Positions 16,339-24,936 of a stretch of 32,363 bases of DNA are shown here, piece after piece. Position 1 is the stretch's first letter; every line of letters begins with the position of its first letter. The DNA comes from Kiritimatiellia bacterium. GTDB lineage: Bacteria; Verrucomicrobiota; Kiritimatiellia; JAAZAB01. Both the position numbers and the translations under genes were made by a program. The notes beneath the pieces were generated by a model. It saw only the letters and a program-made list of their open reading frames with translations. It ran no database searches and was not told where the DNA came from. The stretch spans positions 1-32,363 of the forward strand of contig JAQUMN010000044.1 of the NCBI GenBank assembly GCA_028718125.1, given 5' to 3'.

Positions 16339-16806
16339 ATGAATTCAACATCCAGGCAGAATGTCGCGCAGGCAACGTGGCCCTGGCGCGACCTCGTTGC
16401 GGCCTCCCGAACAGCAAGCCGCCCGGGCGGGCACAAGCGCCGCGCGCTCATCCAGGCGGCCATTATGGCGGCCGTGGCGACGCTGCTGACCATTTTCTGG
16501 CATAAGATCTGGCTGGGGCTGGCAATTTATTGTCTCAGCGCGATAGTCGTTATTTCCGGATTTCTTATCCCGCCGCTATTCAGCGCGCTGGAACGCGCCG
16601 GCCAATGGTTGGGCCGGATGGTGGGGGTCGGCATTACCTGGTTGATGCTGATGCCGTTTTTCTACCTGTGCTTTACGCCGGCGCGCCTGATCCTGAAGCT
16701 TATGGGTAAAGACCCGATGCAGCGCCGCTTCGAACGCAACCGCAGTTCTTACTGGGTTGACCACAAGCCGCCGGCAACCACGCAGCCCTACACCAGGCAG
16801 TATTAA
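16339..16806 (+). CDS. SxtJ family membrane protein
   Basis: Small membrane protein of 155 residues with two or three hydrophobic segments: about 38-52 (IMAAVATLLTIFW), 54-75 and 89-110. The end, LMGKDPMQRRFERNRSSYWV, is the hallmark of the SxtJ family, named from cyanobacterial saxitoxin clusters. No enzymatic role is established. I chose the ATG at 16339; a TTG three codons upstream is possible, and neither has a clear ribosome site. The TAA shares its last A with the ATG of the carbamoyltransferase gene, so the two are translationally coupled. Confidence 0.8.
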   Translation: MNSTSRQNVAQATWPWRDLVAASRTASRPGGHKRRALIQAAIMAAVATLLTIFWHKIWLGLAIYCLSAIVVISGFLIPPLFSALERAGQWLGRMVGVGITWLMLMPFFYLCFTPARLILKLMGKDPMQRRFERNRSSYWVDHKPPATTQPYTRQY

Positions 16807-18638
16807 TGAACATTCTGGGAATCAGCGCATATTACCATGACTCGGCGGCCGCCCTGGTGCGGGATGGCGAGATCGTTGCGGCGGCCCAGGAGGAGCGCTT
16901 CACCCGCAAGAAACATGATGCCGGCTTTCCCCTGCAGGCCATCCGATATTGCCTGGCAGAGGGCAAGGTTGCCCCGGGCCGGTTGGATGCCGTCGCGTTT
17001 TACGACAAGCCGATCGCCAAATTTGCCCGCATCCTGGAAACCTATTTCAGCGTGGCGCCCCGCGGCCTGCAATCCTTCATGATGGCCATCCCCCTGTGGC
17101 TGAAACAAAAGCTCTGGATCCCGATGGAAATCGAGGCCACGCTGGAATCCCTGGGATTTCCGCCCGGCATACCGGTGTATTTTCCCGAGCACCACGAGTC
17201 CCATGCGGCCAGCGCTTTTTTCCCATCCCCGTTCGAACAGGCCGCCATCCTGACCTTGGATGGTGTCGGCGAATGGGCCACCAGCACCATCGGCCGGGGC
17301 CGGCAGAATCGCCTGGAAATCCTGAAAGAGCTCCGCTTCCCCCACTCGTTAGGGCTGCTGTATTCGGCCTTCACCTATTTTACGGGGTTCCGGGTCAACT
17401 CGGGCGAATATAAGCTCATGGGCCTGGCTCCTTATGGCGAGCCGACCTATGTGCAGCGCATCCTGGACAACCTGCTGGACCTCAAGGAAGACGGCTCGTT
17501 CCGGCTCAATATGGACTATTTCGGCTACCTGGATGGATTGACCATGACCAACGCCAAATTCGACCGGTTGTTCGACGGGCCGCCACGGAAGGCGGAGGCG
17601 GAAATCTCCCGGCGGGAAATGGACTTAGCCCGCTCGATCCAGGGAGTGACCGAGGAAATCGTCCTGCGCATGGCGCGCACTGCGAAAGCGCTCACAAGAC
17701 TGGATCATTTATGCCTGGCCGGAGGCGTGGCGCTCAACTGCGTGGCCAACGGCCGGCTTCTCCGGGAAGGGCCGTTCAAAAACATCTGGATTCAGCCGGC
17801 GTCCGGCGATGCCGGCGGCGCCCTGGGCGCGGCCCTCATGGTGTGGCATGCGGTTCAGAACCAGCCCCGCGCGGCTGACGGCATCCACGACCGCATGCAG
17901 GGCTCTTACCTTGGCCCGGTTTTCGACGAAACGGAAATCGAGGCTTTCTTGCAGGCCCGGGGTTACCCGGCCGAAAAAATAAGCGACCCCGACCAATGGG
18001 CCGACCGGATAGCCGACCTGATTGCCGCCGAACAGGTTGTCGGCCTGGTGCAGGGGCGCATGGAATTCGGACCACGCTCGCTGGGCAACCGTTCCATAAT
18101 CGGCGATGCCCGTTCAACCAGGATGCAGGCAATCATGAATCTCAAGATCAAGTACCGCGAATCGTTCCGCCCATTTGCGCCGACCTGTCTGGAAGAGCGC
18201 GTCGGCGAGTATTTCGACCTGGACCGGCCTTCCCCTTACATGCTCCTGGTGGCGCCGGTGTGTGCCGGCCGGCGTCGCGGCGTGGCTGAGGCCAAAAAGC
18301 TTCCCGTGCGCGAACGCATCAACCAAGCGCGGTCCGATGTGCCCGCCATTACGCATGTGGATTACTCCGCGCGGGTTCAATCGGTGTCGCGCGCGGTAAA
18401 CCCGGGCTATTATAGCATCATCCGGGCCTTTGAAAAAAAGACCGGGTATGGCATTATAATCAACACCTCGTTCAATGTCCGGGGCGAACCGATCGTCTGC
18501 ACGCCGGAAGACGCCTATCGTTGTTTTATGCGGACGGAAATGGACGCGCTGGTGTTGGGGCCGTTTATCCTGGACAAGATGCGCCAGCCGCCCTGGAAGG
18601 AAAAGAAAAACTGGCGGAATGATTACGTGCTGGATTAA
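16806..18638 (+). CDS. Carbamoyltransferase, NodU/CmcH family
   Basis: Transfers a carbamoyl group from carbamoyl phosphate, via carbamoyl-AMP, to a hydroxyl of a sugar or other small molecule. The N-terminal Kae1-like domain starts with NILGISAYYHDSAAAL and carries EHHESHAASAFF (128-139, metal-binding histidines) and LTLDGVGEW (D152). The C-terminal domain has FGPRSLGNRSI and NTSFNVRGEPIVCTPEDA, both family signatures. At 610 residues it is full length. The start overlaps the SxtJ stop by one base; DUF5989 follows 23 nt after the stop. The acceptor is unknown; the neighbourhood of glycan genes suggests a surface sugar. Confidence 0.93.
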   Translation: MNILGISAYYHDSAAALVRDGEIVAAAQEERFTRKKHDAGFPLQAIRYCLAEGKVAPGRLDAVAFYDKPIAKFARILETYFSVAPRGLQSFMMAIPLWLKQKLWIPMEIEATLESLGFPPGIPVYFPEHHESHAASAFFPSPFEQAAILTLDGVGEWATSTIGRGRQNRLEILKELRFPHSLGLLYSAFTYFTGFRVNSGEYKLMGLAPYGEPTYVQRILDNLLDLKEDGSFRLNMDYFGYLDGLTMTNAKFDRLFDGPPRKAEAEISRREMDLARSIQGVTEEIVLRMARTAKALTRLDHLCLAGGVALNCVANGRLLREGPFKNIWIQPASGDAGGALGAALMVWHAVQNQPRAADGIHDRMQGSYLGPVFDETEIEAFLQARGYPAEKISDPDQWADRIADLIAAEQVVGLVQGRMEFGPRSLGNRSIIGDARSTRMQAIMNLKIKYRESFRPFAPTCLEERVGEYFDLDRPSPYMLLVAPVCAGRRRGVAEAKKLPVRERINQARSDVPAITHVDYSARVQSVSRAVNPGYYSIIRAFEKKTGYGIIINTSFNVRGEPIVCTPEDAYRCFMRTEMDALVLGPFILDKMRQPPWKEKKNWRNDYVLD

Positions 18639-18661
18639 GCGAACAATCAAGGAGCCTGCCG

Positions 18662-18826
18662 ATGCGATTTTTAAAATACCTGGGGCGGTTGCTGAAAGAA
18701 TTTCTGGGATTTGCCTGGCATAATAAAGCCTGGTGGATTGTGCCCGTTGTGGCGGTGCTTTTGCTGATGGCCATGCTGATCGTGCTGGGGCAGACCACGG
18801 CACCCTTCATCTATACGCTGTTCTGA
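18662..18826 (+). CDS. DUF5989 family small membrane protein
   Basis: Fifty-four residues with one membrane helix: a basic, amphipathic start (MRFLKYLGRLLKEFLGFAW), then WWIVPVVAVLLLMAMLIVLG and the ending APFIYTLF, which is the signature of DUF5989 proteins. An AAGGAG at 18649-18654 lies 7 nt before the ATG. It is the third gene of a common arrangement with SxtJ and a carbamoyltransferase, so it probably acts with the enzyme at the membrane; its role is unknown. It is too short for many gene callers. Confidence 0.88.
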   Translation: MRFLKYLGRLLKEFLGFAWHNKAWWIVPVVAVLLLMAMLIVLGQTTAPFIYTLF

Positions 18827-18849
18827 AAAAATCGTTATTTTATGCGAAG

Positions 18850-18880
18850 GCGTCCCGATCACACAAGGGCATCGGGATGC
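18850..18880 (+). terminator. Hairpin after the carbamoyltransferase operon
   Basis: GCGTCCCGAT (18850-18859) and ATCGGGATGC (18871-18880) pair over 10 bp with one wobble around an 11-nt loop, 23 nt after the DUF5989 stop. There is no T-run. It may end the operon or be part of the adjacent interspersed repeat. Confidence 0.42.
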
Positions 18881-18887
18881 TGCGATG

Positions 18888-18920
18888 GTCGCAACGCTCC
18901 GCCCTCCAATATCGCGAAAA
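18888..18920. repeat. Interspersed repeat shared with 11610-11642 (inverted)
   Basis: The reverse complement matches 11610-11642 at 29 of 33 bases, with the core TTTTCGCGATAT then GGAGGGCGGAGC. It lies just upstream of the esterase ribosome site, which shows that an in-frame ATG at 18885 is not a real start. Confidence 0.72.
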
Positions 18921-18930
18921 TATAATTTAA

Positions 18931-18936
18931 AAGAGG
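18931..18936 (+). promoter_or_regulatory. Ribosome binding site that fixes the esterase start
   Basis: AAGAGG, 8 nt before the ATG at 18945. The alternative ATG at 18885 has no such site and its codons run through the interspersed repeat. Confidence 0.6.
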
Positions 18937-18944
18937 CATTACGC

Positions 18945-20885
18945 ATGCATATTACAAGCGGATTGTTTGATCACATGGTATTACAGCGCACGTCCCGCAA
19001 TATCTGTGACGTGACCATCACCGGCACGGCAGCGGCCGACGGCCTTGTGACATCCAGGATTACGGCGCGCGCCGGCGCCGGCAAAGGCTTGGCTTCCCGG
19101 GTTATCGGACGTGCGCGCCGGGGCCAATTCTCCGCCCGGTTGCGCGGCCTGCCTTCCGGCGGCCCCTACGACGTGGAGCTTTCCGTGCGCTCGGTGAATG
19201 GGACCGCCGCCGAGACCTTGAGCATCCGCGATATCCTGGTGGGCGATGTCTGGTTACTGGGCGGGCAATCGAACATGCAGGGCTATGGCCGCAGGAACAA
19301 GGCGATTAAAGCGCACGCAATGGTCCGCGCGTTTTACATGAACGACGAATGGGATGTGGCCAGGGACCCCATTCACAACATCAACGAGGCGGTTGATCAA
19401 GTTCATAGCGGGTGGCTTGATCCGGATAAACCCCGCGCGCGCTCGCGCTTGCCCTCGCCGCGCGGCGTGGGCCCCGGCGTGACGTTCGGCCTGAGCATGC
19501 GGCAGAAGACGGGTGTGCCCCAGGGCCTGATTGCCTGTGCCCACGGCGGCACAAGCATGACCCAGTGGTATCCGGACCTGAAAAAACACGGGAGTAAAAG
19601 CCTGTATGGCGCCATGTGCCGGCGCTTTCACAAAAACGGGTCCCGGGTTGCCGGCGTAATCTGGTACCAGGGCGAATCGGATGCCAACGCGAAAGACGCG
19701 GCCTTGTTCGAAAAGCGCATGCGGCGGCTGATCGGCGCCATGCGCCGCGATTTTCATGATGCCGCCCTGCCGTTCGTCATGGTCCAGCTGGCCCGTGTGT
19801 TCGGTCACGCTCCGACCCAGTCACCCGCAGAATGGAACCTGATCCAGGACATCCAGCGACTTTTGCCCGGCCGGGTGAAGCATTGCGCCACGGTGCCGGC
19901 CATCGATCTGCCGCTGGATGACGCGATTCACGTCAGCGGCGAAGGCATGCAGCGGCTTGGCCGGCGCCTGGCCCAGGCCATGGCCGTTCTGCGAGGCGAA
20001 CAAGACGCGGGAAAACCGCCCATCGCGTTAAAAACGATCCGCTTCAGCAAGGATCAGGCGCTTGGACAGTACGTTGTCCGCGTTCAGTTCGATCATGTCG
20101 TCGGACGTCTTGCGGCCCACGGCGAGCCGGCCGGCTTTGCATTGAACAATCCTTCCGGTGCCAACTTCGCTTTCCGCGTGGATTTGGATAAGAACACGGC
20201 GGTCATCCGGATACCGACCCTGGGTGTAGCGGCCGGCCTGTATTACGGATATGGGTTCGCGCCCGTATGCAATATCACGGATGCGGCCGACCGGTCCCTG
20301 CCGGTGTTTGGTCCGCAGCCAATTTCATTGAAATTCGCCTCCCGTCAACTCGCCCAGGATCTGCGCGCCCACCCGGTATTCGATTTCATGGGGGTAACGC
20401 CTTTTGCCGACCGGGCCATGGTCAGCCGGCCCTTTCCGGCCCCGCGGGACTGTTTGGATCGTCTGCCCTATCCTGTGAACCAGCGCGCTCTGAAATTCAA
20501 ATCCCGGCTTTTTTTCAATACCATGTGGGACCTGCACCAGGATATCTTCAAATGCGCGCCGGAAAACCTGCTGGTGTATTTCAAATGCGCCCTGGTTTGT
20601 CCGCAGGCGATGCAAATTGGCCTCGGTATCGGCTACGATGGCCCGGTCAAGATGTGGATCAACCGGCGGGAAGTCCTGTGCGATCCCAAGGGCACCAATC
20701 CCGCCACGAACGAGAAAGCCGTGGTTAAGTTTAATGCGCCCTGCGGGCGGCATGAGCTGATGTTTGCAATGACATCCAATTTTGGCAAGGCCTGGGGAAT
20801 TAAATTGCGTTGCAGCCGGCAGGATCTGACGGTTAAACAGCTGGCCCGGCCGAAATCGTATTGCATGCCGACGTTGACCGCCTGA
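18945..20885 (+). CDS. Sialate O-acetylesterase-like SGNH hydrolase (SASA domain)
   Basis: Predicted to remove O-acetyl groups from sialic acid or other sugars. The catalytic set of the SASA family is present: nucleophile S109 in LLGGQSNMQG, WYQGESDAN (E244, block III) and the DxxH pair D326/H329 in DDAIHVSGEGM. The N-terminal beta region (about 1-95: LFDHMVLQR, GLPSGGPYDVELS) is the usual beta-sandwich. After the catalytic part, a region at about 360-640 looks like extra beta-sandwich or binding domains (VYFKCALVCPQAM, GPVKMWINRREV). There is no signal peptide, which is unusual because many SASA enzymes are secreted; it may act on imported oligosaccharides. Confidence 0.88.
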   Translation: MHITSGLFDHMVLQRTSRNICDVTITGTAAADGLVTSRITARAGAGKGLASRVIGRARRGQFSARLRGLPSGGPYDVELSVRSVNGTAAETLSIRDILVGDVWLLGGQSNMQGYGRRNKAIKAHAMVRAFYMNDEWDVARDPIHNINEAVDQVHSGWLDPDKPRARSRLPSPRGVGPGVTFGLSMRQKTGVPQGLIACAHGGTSMTQWYPDLKKHGSKSLYGAMCRRFHKNGSRVAGVIWYQGESDANAKDAALFEKRMRRLIGAMRRDFHDAALPFVMVQLARVFGHAPTQSPAEWNLIQDIQRLLPGRVKHCATVPAIDLPLDDAIHVSGEGMQRLGRRLAQAMAVLRGEQDAGKPPIALKTIRFSKDQALGQYVVRVQFDHVVGRLAAHGEPAGFALNNPSGANFAFRVDLDKNTAVIRIPTLGVAAGLYYGYGFAPVCNITDAADRSLPVFGPQPISLKFASRQLAQDLRAHPVFDFMGVTPFADRAMVSRPFPAPRDCLDRLPYPVNQRALKFKSRLFFNTMWDLHQDIFKCAPENLLVYFKCALVCPQAMQIGLGIGYDGPVKMWINRREVLCDPKGTNPATNEKAVVKFNAPCGRHELMFAMTSNFGKAWGIKLRCSRQDLTVKQLARPKSYCMPTLTA

Positions 20886-20986
20886 GGGAAGTTGCATTAT
20901 ACTTGTCCAAAAAAATAATGTGGGAACGTATAAAAACGTTAAAGAACACAACACTATCTTCAAGTTGTTGATTAACGAGACCTCAT

Positions 20987-21004
20987 CCTCTCCCCTGGGA
21001 GAGG
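20987..21004. repeat. CCTCTCCC/GGGAGAGG palindrome
   Basis: Arms 20987-20994 and 20997-21004. It lies in the 182-bp gap between the esterase and the DUF4832 gene. The T and A content around it is high, but no T-run follows, so it is recorded as a repeat and not as a terminator. Confidence 0.5.
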
Positions 21005-21067
21005 GAATATTGATTTGGACACCAAAGAAGTTACATTGAAAATGAGAATTAAGTAAAAGAGCTTGAA

Positions 21068-22621
21068 ATGAAAACAATCGAATACCGGGGAATCAGGCCC
21101 GGCGATCCGGGCGGAGTGGACGGGTTATCGAATCCGGAAAGAGGCTGGCGGCTGGAGACGGTGATTGCCGAGCCCACGGATTCGGAAAGGAGCGCGAGCG
21201 TTCATGGGCACGCCGCGCACCTGGAGGACCGGATTGCGCCGGGATATAACGATCACTGGTGGATGCTGGATGCCGCGCGATACAAGCCGTTTGGATTGAC
21301 GCTGGCCCAAACATATTGCTACCTGGACGATTTTGTCGGCCGCCCCCTTTCCGATGAGAAGCTTGCCTTGCTGGACCGCAGTCTCACCCGCCTGCGCCGG
21401 CAGGGGTTGAAAGCGGTCCTCCGCTTTGCCTACGAAAAGAACGGCAAGCGCGAAAAGGGCCCTAGCCTCAAGGATATCCTGGGACACATCGAACAACTGG
21501 CCCCCGTTATCCGGGCGCATGCCGATATCATCTTCGTCATGCAGGCCGGTTTTGTGGGCGCCTGGGGCGAATGGCATAGCTCGGCGCAGGGAATCGAGAA
21601 AGATCATGGCGCGCTCGCGCGCATCATGGCCAAAATTTTAGAGGTGCTGCCTGCCGACCGCATGACCCAGCTGAGGGTGCCGAAGTATAAGCGCTGGGTG
21701 CTGGATCAGCCATCCTTCGGAGGATTCGAGAAGGTGACGGCGAAGACCGCGCACCGGGGTTCGCCGACGGCGCGGATCGGTTACAACAATGACGGCTTCC
21801 TGGCAAACCGCTCATGCGGCAGCACCTGGAATGAGTCCCCTTACTATTCCAATCCCGGCAACCCGGAATTCGATCAGATGACGGATGAAAGTCCCTACGT
21901 GGCCGTGGATGGTGAGTTGTTCTGGGCTGACCGGGACCAGACGGTGGACGGGCTCAAGGCCATTACGCGGATGCGCCTGCATCATTACTGCAGTTTCAGC
22001 CTCTGGCATAGCTATTCCGGCCGGGAAGGAAAACGCTACTCCATTGACAATTGGATGCGCGAACCGCTGACGGTCCGGCACATCCGGGAAGGCAAGCTTT
22101 CGTGTTCAGAGGGATACTTCATGGATGCCGTGGGCGCGGAGGCGGTGCGAACTGCGTTTCAATACATCACGGATAACCTGGGATACCGGATCGAGCTTCA
22201 GCGCGCAATGTTTTCCGACAAAGTCAAGGCGGGTGAGGCCTTGCGCCTGGAGGTCGAGCTGATCAACCGCGGGTTTGCGGTGATGCATAATCCGCGGCCG
22301 GTAAATTTTGTGCTGATCGATGCCGATCAGTGCGTCACGGAGATTCCCTGCCGGGAGGCAAGGCCTTGCGACTGGCAGCCGTTTGAACCGGGTGACGAGG
22401 AATACCGCCCCCTGACACACCGGGTCGCGGCGGAGGCGACGGCGCCCGTGGATCTCAAAAGCGGTTGGTACCAGCTCGGTTTGTGGATGCCCGATGCGTC
22501 GCCGCGCCTGCGGCTGGATCCGCGTTATGCGGTGCGTGTGGCCAATGCGGATGTTCCCTGGTGGTGTGACAGCGAAGGGCGTTATGGGGTCAATATTCTC
22601 GGAGTTGTGGAAATACGATGA
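21068..22621 (+). CDS. DUF4874/DUF4832-type protein
   Basis: Probably a carbohydrate-active or carbohydrate-binding protein. The N-terminal half follows DUF4874, a TIM-barrel-like region: GLSNPERGWRLET (about 19-31), LTLAQTYCYLDDF, RSLTRLRRQGLKAVLRFAY, and MQAGFVGAWGEWHSS (about 158-172), whose Glu resembles a glycosidase acid. The second half, RAMFSDKVKAGEALRLEVEL to the end, is a beta-sandwich of the DUF4832 kind. Length is 517 residues, with no signal peptide. The activity is not known. It stands between an esterase and two GH2 enzymes, 8 nt before the first of these, so it is very likely in one operon with them. Confidence 0.75.
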   Translation: MKTIEYRGIRPGDPGGVDGLSNPERGWRLETVIAEPTDSERSASVHGHAAHLEDRIAPGYNDHWWMLDAARYKPFGLTLAQTYCYLDDFVGRPLSDEKLALLDRSLTRLRRQGLKAVLRFAYEKNGKREKGPSLKDILGHIEQLAPVIRAHADIIFVMQAGFVGAWGEWHSSAQGIEKDHGALARIMAKILEVLPADRMTQLRVPKYKRWVLDQPSFGGFEKVTAKTAHRGSPTARIGYNNDGFLANRSCGSTWNESPYYSNPGNPEFDQMTDESPYVAVDGELFWADRDQTVDGLKAITRMRLHHYCSFSLWHSYSGREGKRYSIDNWMREPLTVRHIREGKLSCSEGYFMDAVGAEAVRTAFQYITDNLGYRIELQRAMFSDKVKAGEALRLEVELINRGFAVMHNPRPVNFVLIDADQCVTEIPCREARPCDWQPFEPGDEEYRPLTHRVAAEATAPVDLKSGWYQLGLWMPDASPRLRLDPRYAVRVANADVPWWCDSEGRYGVNILGVVEIR

Positions 22622-22629
22622 GGTGAAAA

Positions 22630-24879
22630 ATGCGCTTCAGCAAACGGCAGGTGGGCATTGTGATCGGCGTTCTGATGTCGGCGCTGTCCTCTATATCTAT
22701 ATGGGCGGCCGAGAGCGCAGTTCCTTTACAGCGTGCGCGTATCTGCCTTAACGGCGAGTGGGATTTTTACGGGAAGGCGAAGGAAGACGCGCCCCCCGCT
22801 GCAGGCTGGGAGAAAATCCGGGTTCCGGGCGACTGGTTTTATACCAATTGCGGGCAATGGTCGCCCGGGACGGTGCTGGTGCGCAAGGAATGGGTGACCG
22901 GTATGTCCGCCTGGTACCGGCTGGAATTTATGGCGCCGGCGGGCTGGAATGACGGCCGGTTTATACGGCTGGATTTTGAAGGTGTCAATCACTATGCCAA
23001 GGTCATGCTCAATGGACAATACCTTGGCGAACACTATGGCTGTTTGACGGCTTTCGGGTTCGATGTCACCAAAACGATCAAGTTCGGGCAGACCAACTCC
23101 CTGCTGGTGTTCGTGCAGAGCGGAATTTTGTCGATCCGGAAACAGGGAATTTCCGACGGCGGCACGGTGGCCGGCCGGCGCGCCGAACGTACGGCCGGCA
23201 TTCACCGGGATGTTTATCTGACCTGCCGGCCGCCGGTTAGCGTGGAGAATACATTCGTGCAGACTTCGTTCCGCAAGAAAGAAATCAAGGTCAAGTTCTG
23301 GGTGCGCAACGACGATGCCAAACCCCGCACGGTGGACGTGGCGGCCCTGGTGCAAAAGGAGGGCAAGGCAGTCCTCTCGCTGGGCAAGCGGGCGCTGACC
23401 GTGCCGGCCGGCGCGACGGCGACAGTTGAGCTGAAAAAGCGGTGGAGAGATCCGGAATTGTGGGGGTTCGGGCAGTGGGGCGCGCCGGTGCTGTATTTTC
23501 TTAAGACCGACCTGAGCGAGGCGTCCACTCCGTTGGATACCGACTACACGCGCTTCGGCTTCCGCGAGTTCTGGTGCGAGAAAGGCCAGTTCTGGTTGAA
23601 CGGCAAAAAGATCTTCATCGTTGGGGATACCCCGAATTTCAGCGGCGCGACGGACAACCGGCAGTTTTTGACGGTCTTTTCCCGGGCCGAGCGCGAGGCC
23701 AACATCTCGCTCCTGCGCTCCCACACTTATATTTTGCCGGACACTTCTTATGACGTGACGGACGAACTGGGCATGCTGATGCAGCCGGAGTTCTCGACCA
23801 CCGGCAACTCTTTGAGCAATATTCCGGCCTATATCGTTTATGAGAAGACGGTGATCCGCGACGTGATATCTAAATTATGGAATCATCCTTCCATCGTCAT
23901 GTGGAGCGACGACAACGAGGGCAGTTCCGGCAAGGCCGATCCGGGGCACACCCTCGTCCACAAGGACCTTTACGATACCATTCGTCAACTGGATCCCACG
24001 CGGCCGATCGACAGCAACGGGAACTGCTCGCTCTTCAGCGTCAAAAAACAATATAAAATCGATTTTAAACCCGATGTGTTCAATGTCCATCCTTATGGAA
24101 ATCCGGCCTATCCCGAGGTCAAGCGGCAGATGAAGCAATTTAACTGGGATGGCGAGGCGCCGGTCTATGTGGGCGAATTATTCGCCGATGTATCGGTCAT
24201 TCATCAATCCGCCTCAACCTTGTTGAAGAATCAGACGGCGGCCTACCTGGGGTACCGGGCGATGGGACGCTTCTTTCTCGAATCGATCATCACGTTTCAC
24301 AAGAACGGGTTGGCGGGATGCGCCCCGCACACGATGGATGGCACCGGCTATTGGGGGCCGGTGACTCCGACCATTTTCGCGCTGGGCCCTGGAAAATGTG
24401 TTATCACCAATTGGCCGGAAAAAGTGTTGTGGCCGTCTTTGTCCGGCCCGGGCGCCAAGGTGGAAAATCCGGGCGGGACCAAGTTGTGGAACTGGTTCGA
24501 TCCCGAGGAGCCCGCCTACACCCCGAACATTGTCCACAAGTTAGTGGCGTTCGCCTATCGCCTGGCAACGGGTGCGGATGTCGGCGCGTTGAATCCGCGC
24601 CGCGCACCGGAAGTGATCGTCACGGTCACCCGCGCCGGGGAACCGGTCCAGGGCGTATACGTGGTCCTGACGGGGCTCGAGAAGCAGGCGATGAATCCGG
24701 AAGGCGTGATGACGGATAAGGACGGCACGGCGTGGTTTGTGCTGAAGGAGCCGGGCGCTTACGAGGCGGTGTGCGCGACGAAGCAGAGTATCGGCAAGAC
24801 GATGGTCAAGGCCGAGTGGGGCCGGACCAATGACCGTCCCGGGTATGAACATATCCGGCATGTGTTAATCCGTCTGTGA
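22630..24879 (+). CDS. Secreted glycoside hydrolase family 2 enzyme
   Basis: Retaining exo-glycosidase of the beta-galactosidase / beta-glucuronidase family. A signal peptide covers about residues 1-27 (MRFSKRQVGIVIGVLMSALS, cut near WAA-ES). Then come the sugar-binding jelly-roll (CLNGEWDFYG, AKVMLNGQYLGEHYG), an Ig-like domain and the TIM barrel (FGFREFWCEKGQFWLNGKKI). The acid/base is E430 in VMWSDDNEGSS, where most family members have WSLGNE or similar; the likely nucleophile is E516 in VYVGELF. A C-terminal beta domain (about 655-749) starts after the barrel. It follows the DUF4832 gene by 8 nt and precedes a second GH2. Exact substrate cannot be told. Confidence 0.85.
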   Translation: MRFSKRQVGIVIGVLMSALSSISIWAAESAVPLQRARICLNGEWDFYGKAKEDAPPAAGWEKIRVPGDWFYTNCGQWSPGTVLVRKEWVTGMSAWYRLEFMAPAGWNDGRFIRLDFEGVNHYAKVMLNGQYLGEHYGCLTAFGFDVTKTIKFGQTNSLLVFVQSGILSIRKQGISDGGTVAGRRAERTAGIHRDVYLTCRPPVSVENTFVQTSFRKKEIKVKFWVRNDDAKPRTVDVAALVQKEGKAVLSLGKRALTVPAGATATVELKKRWRDPELWGFGQWGAPVLYFLKTDLSEASTPLDTDYTRFGFREFWCEKGQFWLNGKKIFIVGDTPNFSGATDNRQFLTVFSRAEREANISLLRSHTYILPDTSYDVTDELGMLMQPEFSTTGNSLSNIPAYIVYEKTVIRDVISKLWNHPSIVMWSDDNEGSSGKADPGHTLVHKDLYDTIRQLDPTRPIDSNGNCSLFSVKKQYKIDFKPDVFNVHPYGNPAYPEVKRQMKQFNWDGEAPVYVGELFADVSVIHQSASTLLKNQTAAYLGYRAMGRFFLESIITFHKNGLAGCAPHTMDGTGYWGPVTPTIFALGPGKCVITNWPEKVLWPSLSGPGAKVENPGGTKLWNWFDPEEPAYTPNIVHKLVAFAYRLATGADVGALNPRRAPEVIVTVTRAGEPVQGVYVVLTGLEKQAMNPEGVMTDKDGTAWFVLKEPGAYEAVCATKQSIGKTMVKAEWGRTNDRPGYEHIRHVLIRL

Positions 24880-24923
24880 TCGGTTCTTTCCCCTGGATGC
24901 CGGCAAAGCTTGCGTAAATTAAT

Positions 24924-24929
24924 GAAGGA
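24924..24929 (+). promoter_or_regulatory. Ribosome binding site that fixes the second GH2 start
   Basis: GAAGGA, 7 nt before the ATG at 24937. The ATG at 24922 and a TTG at 24910 lie upstream without a comparable site, so they are rejected. Confidence 0.6.
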
Positions 24930-24936
24930 TAAATTA

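Noticed and set aside
18921..18926. TATAAT upstream of the esterase
   Set aside because: No -35 element at a suitable distance; it may be a chance match next to the repeat.
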